Assembly: GCA_025450155.1 (NCBI GenBank)
Contig: JANWIB010000102.1
Span: 1-5,438, forward strand
Reading direction: 5' to 3'
Source: Sphingobacteriaceae bacterium
GTDB taxonomy: Bacteria > Bacteroidota > Bacteroidia > Sphingobacteriales > Sphingobacteriaceae
DNA length: 5,438 bases
Made by a program: the position numbers and the translations under genes. This document shows, one piece after another, positions 1 to 4,645 of this stretch. Position 1 is the first letter of the stretch. Every line of letters starts with the position of its first letter. The notes below the pieces were generated by a model. That model was not told the DNA's origin. It did no database searches and was given only the letters and a program-made list of their open reading frames with translations.

Positions 1-479
1 ATATAATCAGCCAATTCCTCCCTCCGCTTTTGCGGCATTATATGTGTAGTTGGATTATGAATAGTAGGCTGTAAATAAAATGCTGAAAACTTCCCCCGAT
101 TAGCCTTTAAACTCTCAATAGTGAGTCCGTGTTCATCCCATTCTCCCCTAATTACCTTAATATTCAAAGAGGTGGTTATATAACGAAACACGTTATAAGT
201 ATAAGGATCCGTCAAAACAGTACTGTTTCTGCTCTTTAATAGCTGCAATACACAAAATAATGCTTGGTTACCACTGTTACAACATATAGCGGTTGTAATT
301 CCTGATTTCAGGTTAAAATAACAATTAGCGACTTCCAAAAGCTCTGGATCTCCTGTTATAGGTAGTAAGCTAGAAAAGCCCTGCAAATCACTTTTACTTA
401 GTCCGCTTAAAAAGTCTTCCAAAAGGCTACTTTCTAATTCCACAGATGGATAATTATATCTCAGATCAACTGCTTTCAT
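1..479 (-). CDS. PLP-dependent aminotransferase, class I/II fold (C-terminal part beyond the window)
   Basis: Only the first 159 codons are present; the gene runs off the left edge. Translation from the ATG at 479 begins MKAVDLRYNYPSVE, which resembles the start of the aminotransferase domain in MocR/PdxR-type proteins, but there is no N-terminal GntR helix-turn-helix. Seen in the sequence: a PLP-phosphate-loop-like segment CNSGNQAL (residues 67-74), a DPYTY segment (91-95) where this fold carries residues near the cofactor ring, and QPTIHNPTTHIM (137-148), matching the conserved HNPTG-type motif, followed by RR. The catalytic lysine would lie outside the window. The frame stays open upstream of 479, so a longer start is possible, but the family-like N-terminus favours this ATG. 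The gene diverges from the one at 568 across 88 bases. It is probably a cytoplasmic amino acid or amine aminotransferase; the substrate cannot be told. Confidence 0.85.
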   Translation of the reverse strand, partial: MKAVDLRYNYPSVELESSLLEDFLSGLSKSDLQGFSSLLPITGDPELLEVANCYFNLKSGITTAICCNSGNQALFCVLQLLKSRNSTVLTDPYTYNVFRYITTSLNIKVIRGEWDEHGLTIESLKANRGKFSAFYLQPTIHNPTTHIMPQKRREELADY

Positions 480-567
480 CAACAGCAAGATTACTATTTC
501 TTTGGTTAAAGAAAAACCAGCCCTAAGTAATTTTTTATACGGACAAATATTATCTAATTTTAACGCG

Positions 568-963
568 ATGATCACTAAAGAATTAAGGATAGGCAACCTG
601 ATTGAAGTTAATCCAAGAGAAAACCAGGTTGGACTACTATCCGTCCAGGAAATTCAAAAAGAAACTATTATCGGCGAAATGCTTAGTCCTAAGCCTGGTT
701 ATCATTTTCGAATTAAATTCGATGAGATCATTCTTATCCCATTAACAGAAGAATGGTTAAAAAAAGCTGGTTTTGTGCAGCAAAATCCGGGTGAAGTTTT
801 ATGGAAAAACGCAAAGGGCCTAATTGATTTACATTTTGAGTTAAATGGATTAAAGAAATTTATTTACGATGGCATTTTAATCGGCAAAAATATAGATACA
901 GTTAATACACTTCAAAATGGGTATTTCTTTTTAACGGGTGAGGAACTCAGTATTTCGCCTTAA
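568..963 (+). CDS. Conserved hypothetical protein of a Bacteroidetes family
   Basis: A 131-residue soluble protein with no signal peptide or membrane segment. It has the layout of a small uncharacterised family I recall from Bacteroidetes genomes and their phages: an N-terminal KELRIGNLIE (residues 4-13), a central IPLTEEWLKKAGF (57-69), and a C-terminal VNTLQNGYFFLTGEEL (112-127). The function is unknown. The reading frame could start earlier, at a TTG at 502, but the family-like N-terminus begins with MITKELRIGN, so the ATG at 568 is chosen. There is no visible Shine-Dalgarno sequence, as is normal for Bacteroidetes. It diverges from the aminotransferase gene and lies 104 bases before the NagX-like gene on the same strand; co-transcription with the latter is possible but unproven. 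Confidence 0.75.
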   Translation: MITKELRIGNLIEVNPRENQVGLLSVQEIQKETIIGEMLSPKPGYHFRIKFDEIILIPLTEEWLKKAGFVQQNPGEVLWKNAKGLIDLHFELNGLKKFIYDGILIGKNIDTVNTLQNGYFFLTGEELSISP

Positions 964-1067
964 AAGAAGAAACATGGGTTTCAGATATTTCTAAGAGGCT
1001 GATTTTAAGAAACTCAAGAAAAATAATAGCATTTTATTACTTTAACAAACAACTAGCCAACCCAATT

Positions 1068-2228
1068 ATGCAAGCTACAATTACCGAATCAACTTTCTCA
1101 ACACCCCAATCGCCTGTCCGGTACCTTTCGCTGGATGTGTTGAGGGGATTAACCGTTGCCTTAATGATCGTGGTAAACACCCCTGGAAGCTGGAGTACCA
1201 TATTTGCTCCCTTTAAGCACGCCGAGTGGCACGGTTTCACTATCACCGACCTTGTTTTTCCTACCTTTCTATTCGTTGTAGGCAATGCGATGAGTTTTAG
1301 CATGAAAAAATTTGAGCAGCAGCCCGATTCTGTTTTCTTAAAAAAGGTTTTTAAACGTACTATCATCATTTTCCTTTTGGGATTATTTAGCCATCTTTTT
1401 CCTTTTGTAAAGCGCAACGATTTAGGAGAAATTATCCTGAAAGATTTTACACAGATCCGGATATTGGGGGTTTTGCCACGCATTGCTTTATGTTATTGTT
1501 TGGCATCGCTGGCAATCCATTATCTCAAAAAACAAGGCGCTATTATTTTAAGCGTTATCATCTTGCTGGGGTATTGGGCTCTGATGTATTTTTTTGGTAC
1601 CAAACCCGATCCCTATAGCCTGCAAGGTAACGCTGCTTTAAAATTTGATCTTCTTCTCTTCTCGCCAAATAACCTATATAAAGGATTTGGTATTCCGTTT
1701 GATCCTGAAGGGCTTTTCAGTACTTTTCCTGCAGTGGTCAATGTCATTGCAGGCTACATTACCGGAAACTTTATACAAAAAAAAGGAAATAATCTAACTA
1801 CAATAATACGTTTACTCTTTACCGGCTTGGCCTTGGTATGTTTGGCGCTAATTTGGGATAGGTATTTCCCTATTAACAAACCTTTATGGACCAGCTCATA
1901 CGTAGTACATTCTACCGGTTTAGATTTGATTATACTTTCTGTCCTTTTATGGATCATAGAAATTGTAGGCTTCAGGAAATGGACTTACTTTTTTCAAGTA
2001 TTCGGCAAAAACCCACTTTTTATTTTTGTGATGTCGGGTTTGTTAATAAAAACCCTAAGCTTTATACGAATAGGTGAAAAAAGTTTAAGCAACTGGTTAT
2101 ATACTCATCTGTTTCTTACCTGGAGTGAAGGTAAAACTGCTTCACTGCTTTTTGCCATTTCGTATATGTTACTATTATGGCTTTTAGGTTACTGGATGGA
2201 TAAAAAGAAAATTTATATAAGGGTATAA
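1068..2228 (+). CDS. NagX-like / heparan-alpha-glucosaminide N-acetyltransferase-family membrane protein (DUF5009/DUF1624 type)
   Basis: A 386-residue inner-membrane protein with about ten predicted membrane segments. The N-terminus carries the hallmark RYLSLDVLRGLTVALMIVVN (residues 18-37), then KHAEWHGFTITDLVFP (50-65) and FLFVVGNAMSFSM (67-79). This block closely parallels human lysosomal HGSNAT, in which the histidine of its KHASWNG motif is the acetyl-transfer residue; here it is His51. Later segments typical of bacterial members are FDPEGLFSTFPAVVNVIAGY (211-230) and WTSSYVVHSTGLDL (274-287). Bacterial NagX proteins are linked to N-acetylglucosamine uptake and recycling at the inner membrane, so a role with amino sugars is inferred. 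Whether this protein acetylates or transports cannot be read from sequence. The length is normal and the frame intact. The ATG at 1068 has no Shine-Dalgarno sequence, and no clear promoter was found in the preceding 104 bases. Confidence 0.9.
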   Translation: MQATITESTFSTPQSPVRYLSLDVLRGLTVALMIVVNTPGSWSTIFAPFKHAEWHGFTITDLVFPTFLFVVGNAMSFSMKKFEQQPDSVFLKKVFKRTIIIFLLGLFSHLFPFVKRNDLGEIILKDFTQIRILGVLPRIALCYCLASLAIHYLKKQGAIILSVIILLGYWALMYFFGTKPDPYSLQGNAALKFDLLLFSPNNLYKGFGIPFDPEGLFSTFPAVVNVIAGYITGNFIQKKGNNLTTIIRLLFTGLALVCLALIWDRYFPINKPLWTSSYVVHSTGLDLIILSVLLWIIEIVGFRKWTYFFQVFGKNPLFIFVMSGLLIKTLSFIRIGEKSLSNWLYTHLFLTWSEGKTASLLFAISYMLLLWLLGYWMDKKKIYIRV

Positions 2229-2234
2229 GGGACG

Positions 2235-2268
2235 GCTTATCGGGTAAACGAGTAAGCAGCTTTCTTTT
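2235..2268 (+). terminator. Possible Rho-independent terminator after the NagX-like gene
   Basis: Six bases past the stop, GCTTATCG (2235-2242) can pair with CGA plus TAAGC (2249-2251 and 2253-2257), leaving one bulged G at 2252 and a six-base loop. A T-rich run (2261-2268, TTTCTTTT) follows after three bases. The bulge and the spacer make it weaker than a textbook terminator, so partial read-through into the DUF1275 gene is possible. Confidence 0.45.
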
Positions 2269-2299
2269 ATGTATTTTTATTCCTAATTATAATCTTCTG

Positions 2300-3022
2300 A
2301 TGTTTAGGCATAGAGGCAAAAGCAGAACACTCATTCATAATTTAAAACTGGCATCCCTGCTATCGTTTGTTGCCGGAATTGTTAACGTAAGTGGATTTTT
2401 TTCAGTTAAACAACTTACAACTAATGTTACTGGCCACTTTGCATTCTTCGCCGATGAAGTAATTAAGAAAAACTTTAATGAAGCCTCTGTATTTTTAATC
2501 TATATTCTTTCATTTTTTATAGGCGCTTTTGTTTCTAATCTACTAATAGAGGCCGTTCAGAAGATAAATACGCGGTACATCAACATCATTCCGGTAACAT
2601 TCGAGATAGTAATCTTAATAACAATCGCTTTTCTGGGCCATCGTACCATTATTCAAAATGCCAATCTCATTGCCTGTAGTTTACTTTTTGCCATGGGATT
2701 ACAAAACGCATTAGTAACAAGCATTTCCAACTCGGTTGTAAGGACAACGCATTTAACTGGCCTATTTACAGATTTGGGTATTGAATTATCACAGTTATTT
2801 TATTACAGAAAACAAGAACAGGTAAAAAGACTAAAATCAGTCATTAAATTACGTCTTGCCATCATTAGCTTCTTTTTTATAGGGTGTATTGTTGGTGGGT
2901 ACAGTTATTTTGCATTTGGAATTTTAAGTCTACTGTTAGCCGCAACCTGCCTGGTAATAGGACTTGTTTATGATACCCTGAAACTAAGAATTATTATTTT
3001 GAAGAGGAAGTATAGGTATTAA
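2300..3022 (+). CDS. DUF1275 (YoaK-type) membrane protein
   Basis: A 240-residue integral membrane protein. Hydrophobic segments lie at roughly residues 17-34, 63-84, 96-114, 121-140, 185-203 and 206-224, giving about six membrane passes. Family signatures are AGIVNVSGFFSVKQLTTNVTG (25-45, opening segment) and GLQNALVTSIS followed by RTTHLTGLFTDLGIE (133-162). The two halves each carry a glycine/asparagine segment ending in a T-x-x-T-G motif, suggesting an internal duplication. DUF1275 proteins are widespread in bacteria but have no agreed biochemical function; some have been proposed as transporters, which cannot be confirmed here. The basic N-terminus (MFRHRGKSR) fits a cytoplasmic N-end. 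The ATG at 2300 is the natural start. The gene is 71 bases after the NagX-like gene on the same strand and convergent with the next gene, only 8 bases away. Confidence 0.88.
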   Translation: MFRHRGKSRTLIHNLKLASLLSFVAGIVNVSGFFSVKQLTTNVTGHFAFFADEVIKKNFNEASVFLIYILSFFIGAFVSNLLIEAVQKINTRYINIIPVTFEIVILITIAFLGHRTIIQNANLIACSLLFAMGLQNALVTSISNSVVRTTHLTGLFTDLGIELSQLFYYRKQEQVKRLKSVIKLRLAIISFFFIGCIVGGYSYFAFGILSLLLAATCLVIGLVYDTLKLRIIILKRKYRY

Positions 3023-3030
3023 ATATATTA

Positions 3031-3603
3031 TTAACAACAAGTAAATTTTTTCCGAATTATATTCCAGTAGACTACTGTGGAAGGGATGCTTACAAATATA
3101 TGAAGTAGTGCAAGCAAAATAGCTCCGGGAATGATATTGAGCATCACGAAAGTAAATACACGATAATAATCAATCTGGCTAAAGTTCTCTACAAGCACCA
3201 TGTTATGATTATCCAGTCTGATTTTTACCGCCAGGAAAACGGCAATAGATGCAAAATGAAATCCGTTTACAAACAGATGGATTATATATTCCCAACGAGG
3301 TAAGCCACCCATAAATTGTCGACTATCCTTTTCTATAAATGCATCTACACCCAACACGATAATATCAATTAATACAAGCGTTAAACCAATATAAAAACAC
3401 CATGTACAATCTGCCTTTAAATACAAAAAATAAAGAATAGCCGGGAAAAGAACTGCTCTGATAGTATGTGTTAAATGTTCGGCCTTGCTTTCTTTTCGTT
3501 TATATAATTCGTATTTAAAAATGTGCAAATAAAATCCATCATAAAGAGCTAAAAGTGCAAAAAGGATTAATAGAATTGTTAAAAGAATAAATGCCATTTC
3601 CAT
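3031..3603 (-). CDS. Unrecognised multi-pass membrane protein with several histidines
   Basis: I do not recognise a named family. The 190-residue protein has hydrophobic segments at about residues 3-22, 50-62, 70-90, 106-128 and 148-178, so about five membrane passes. The short links between them hold histidines and acidic residues: YDGFYLHIFKYELY (21-34), EHLTHTIR (42-49), RWEYIIHL (103-110) and NGFHFASI (113-120). This spacing (H27, H43, H46, H109, H116) could bind a metal or heme, but that is inference only. It ends in TCC. The frame can be extended to a TTG at 3669, overlapping the upstream PhnA-domain gene by 22 bases, but the ATG at 3603 places the first membrane segment right at the N-terminus and is preferred. 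It lies 44 bases downstream of the PhnA-domain gene on the same strand, so both are probably read from the promoter at 3872-3902. Confidence 0.75.
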   Translation of the reverse strand: MEMAFILLTILLILFALLALYDGFYLHIFKYELYKRKESKAEHLTHTIRAVLFPAILYFLYLKADCTWCFYIGLTLVLIDIIVLGVDAFIEKDSRQFMGGLPRWEYIIHLFVNGFHFASIAVFLAVKIRLDNHNMVLVENFSQIDYYRVFTFVMLNIIPGAILLALLHIFVSIPSTVVYWNIIRKKFTCC

Positions 3604-3647
3604 TGTAAGCAGTTGTTGGGGCGGAACACTTTCAATATTTTTAGAGT

Positions 3648-3866
3648 TTACGCTTTTTTCAAAAAACAAGTTTTAAGTACCATTTTAGTTTTCTCAACCC
3701 GACACTCCACTTCCTGATCGTCAGCAGTAAGATGGATATTTTTTATTTTCATTCCTTTTTTAAGGGTAATTGAAGTGCCTTTTACCGGCAAACTCTTAAT
3801 CAGAATTACAGAATCACCTTCATTAAGCGGATTTCCGTTACTATCTTTTACATTTAAATTTTCCAT
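3648..3866 (-). CDS. PhnA-domain protein (YjdM C-terminal domain only)
   Basis: A 72-residue soluble protein that matches the C-terminal PhnA domain of E. coli YjdM (formerly PhnA). Shared features are VKDSNGNPLNEGDSV (residues 6-20), SLPVKG (25-30), KKGMKIKNIHL (36-46) and a terminal MVLKTCFLKK (62-71). The usual E. coli protein is about 111 residues and has an N-terminal zinc ribbon; this one lacks it, as do other short members in Bacteroidetes. Despite the name, the family's role in phosphonate metabolism is not secure, because YjdM lies outside the core C-P lyase genes; the fold is a small SH3-like beta barrel. The ATG at 3864-3866 is fixed by the domain start, since the next methionine is residue 39. 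It is the first gene of a likely two-gene unit with the membrane protein downstream, and its promoter ends only five bases before the start codon. Confidence 0.88.
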   Translation of the reverse strand: MENLNVKDSNGNPLNEGDSVILIKSLPVKGTSITLKKGMKIKNIHLTADDQEVECRVEKTKMVLKTCFLKKA

Positions 3867-3871
3867 TGAGG

Positions 3872-3902
3872 CAAAGTTAGACTTTTAATAATTGTGCTCA
3901 AA
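3872..3902 (-). promoter_or_regulatory. Bacteroidetes-type promoter for the PhnA-domain gene
   Basis: Read on the minus strand: TTTG (3902-3899), a 19-base spacer, then TAACTTTG (3879-3872). This is an exact match to the -33 TTTG and -7 TAnnTTTG elements used by the primary sigma factor of Bacteroidetes. Only CCTCA separates the -7 box from the ATG at 3866, so transcription would start at or within a few bases of the start codon. Confidence 0.8.
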
Positions 3903-3917
3903 TGTTTTAATTCCTCA

Positions 3918-3936
3918 TCAATTATAAAACAATTGA
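3918..3936. repeat. Short perfect inverted repeat upstream of the PhnA promoter
   Basis: TCAATT (3918-3923) and AATTGA (3931-3936) form a perfect 6-base dyad around a 7-base spacer, centred about 26 bases upstream of the -33 box on the minus strand. It could be a regulator-binding site, but in AT-rich DNA a dyad this short can arise by chance. Confidence 0.25.
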
Positions 3937-3951
3937 CCAGTGATAGAAATT

Positions 3952-3981
3952 AAAAAGGCCTTAGCTAATACTAAGGCCTTT
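3952..3981 (-). terminator. Rho-independent terminator of the OmpA-like lipoprotein gene
   Basis: A perfect 11-base stem (3954-3964 with 3971-3981, containing AAGGCCTT) and a 6-base loop. On the minus strand the stem runs into a T tract made by the A run at 3952-3956. It lies 42 bases past the OmpA-like stop codon, and it shields the PhnA promoter from upstream transcription. On the plus strand only three Ts follow, so it is mainly a minus-strand terminator. Confidence 0.88.
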
Positions 3982-3987
3982 AAAGAC

Positions 3988-4014
3988 TTTCTCCTTTTTG
4001 TTTATCGGGAGAAA
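3988..4014 (-). other. Second hairpin in the 3' untranslated region of the OmpA-like gene
   Basis: TTTCTCC (3988-3994) pairs perfectly with GGAGAAA (4008-4014) across a 13-base loop. It sits between the stop codon at 4023 and the main terminator. It could stabilise the 3' end of the mRNA or be incidental; there is no T run next to it. Confidence 0.4.
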
Positions 4015-4022
4015 ATTTATAT

Positions 4023-4538
4023 TTAATTTACTTTTTTAATCTCTACCCGACGGTTTTGTGATCTGCCTTCTTCATCGTCATTTGAAGCGATTGGTTTACT
4101 TTCGCCATAACCCTTTGTAACTAGATTATTGGCATCAACACCCGCATTTACCAAATAAGATTTTACTGAATTAGCTCTATCCACAGATAAAACCATATTA
4201 TGTTGAGGCGTTCCCTCTGCAGAAGCATGTCCATCTAAGTTTAATTTCACTGTAGGATTGGCCTTCAATTCCATAGCCATTTGATCTAATACCGCATACG
4301 AAGATGTTCTCAATACTGCAGAGTTAAATTCAAACTGAATGTTACTGTAATTAAACGTAGGCACAACTACTACAGGTTCTTCCTCTTTTACTGGAGGGGG
4401 AGGTGGAGGTGGGGTTGGTTTCACTTCCTCAACTACAGCTACTGGTTCAGTTACTGCCTTTTTTGCCTTACATGAGTATAGCGAAAGAGCTAAGATTGCC
4501 ATAGCAAATGGCGCTAAAGTAGTTTTCAAAATTTTCAT
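4023..4538 (-). CDS. OmpA-family peptidoglycan-associated lipoprotein
   Basis: A 171-residue envelope protein. Residues 1-22 form a signal peptide with positive charges and a hydrophobic core, ending in the lipobox LYSC; Cys23 would be lipidated and anchor the protein in the membrane. A flexible linker follows, rich in Val, Glu and Pro, with seven consecutive prolines (43-49). Residues 66-169 are an OmpA C-terminal domain: FEFNSAVLRTSS (69-80), LDGHASAEGT (101-110), DRANSVKSYLVNAGV (120-134), GYGESKP (143-149) and GRSQNRRVEI (158-167). This domain binds the peptide stem of peptidoglycan, tethering membrane to wall as Pal does in Proteobacteria. There is no beta-barrel, so it is Pal-like and not full OmpA. 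Arg121 matches the DAP-binding arginine, but the partner aspartate position holds Ser106. The gene has its own promoter and terminator, suggesting strong, independent expression. No tol genes are visible nearby. Confidence 0.94.
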   Translation of the reverse strand: MKILKTTLAPFAMAILALSLYSCKAKKAVTEPVAVVEEVKPTPPPPPPPVKEEEPVVVVPTFNYSNIQFEFNSAVLRTSSYAVLDQMAMELKANPTVKLNLDGHASAEGTPQHNMVLSVDRANSVKSYLVNAGVDANNLVTKGYGESKPIASNDDEEGRSQNRRVEIKKVN

Positions 4539-4556
4539 ATTTAAGTTGTTTTTCTA

Positions 4557-4587
4557 CAAACTTAAAAAATATTAACCAATTTTCAAC
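4557..4587 (-). promoter_or_regulatory. Bacteroidetes-type promoter for the OmpA-like lipoprotein gene
   Basis: On the minus strand: GTTG (4587-4584), a 19-base spacer, then TAAGTTTG (4564-4557). The -7 box is an exact TAnnTTTG and the -33 box has the conserved TTG. Eighteen bases separate the -7 box from the ATG at 4538, giving a short leader of roughly 12-14 bases. Confidence 0.75.
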
Positions 4588-4609
4588 ATATAAGAAAAAC
4601 TGCAAATAA

Positions 4610-4640
4610 TGAATTAGCATTTACGTTATGCACCAATTCA
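4610..4640 (-). terminator. Weak hairpin after the putative metallohydrolase gene
   Basis: TGAATT (4610-4615) pairs with AATTCA (4635-4640), and GCAT (4617-4620) with ATGC (4628-4631); one base is unpaired on one arm and three on the other, with a 7-base loop. It begins 5 bases after the stop codon at 4646. On the minus strand it is followed by ATTATTTG, a poor T tract, so it may be a weak terminator or an mRNA 3'-end structure. Confidence 0.35.
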
Positions 4641-4645
4641 CTTAT

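Noticed and set aside
501..535. Possible promoter (TTTG at 501-504, TAATTTTT at 528-535) for the gene at 568
   Set aside because: The spacer is 23 bases, outside the usual 19-21, and the -7 box lacks the final G.
502..567. Upstream extension of the 568-963 gene to a TTG start
   Set aside because: The family-like N-terminus starts at the ATG at 568, and the extra 22 residues look like translated intergenic DNA.
978..1019. Weak inverted repeat GGGTTTC / GAAACTC after the 568-963 gene
   Set aside because: The loop is over 20 bases, one pair is G-T and no T tract follows, so a terminator is not supported.
1037..1483. Open frame of 148 codons on the minus strand
   Set aside because: It lies opposite the clear NagX-like gene, has no family features and is explained as a shadow of that gene.
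1754..2077. Two short open frames (1754-1957 minus, 1886-2077 plus) inside the NagX-like gene
   Set aside because: Both overlap an intact, well-recognised coding frame and show no protein-like features of their own.
2284..2294. TATAAT-like sequence just before the DUF1275 start
   Set aside because: It is too close to the ATG, has no upstream partner, and Bacteroidetes do not use the E. coli-type -10 box.
3604..3669. Longer start (TTG at 3669) for the membrane protein at 3031-3603
   Set aside because: It would overlap the PhnA-domain gene and add a non-hydrophobic leader; the ATG at 3603 directly precedes the first membrane segment.
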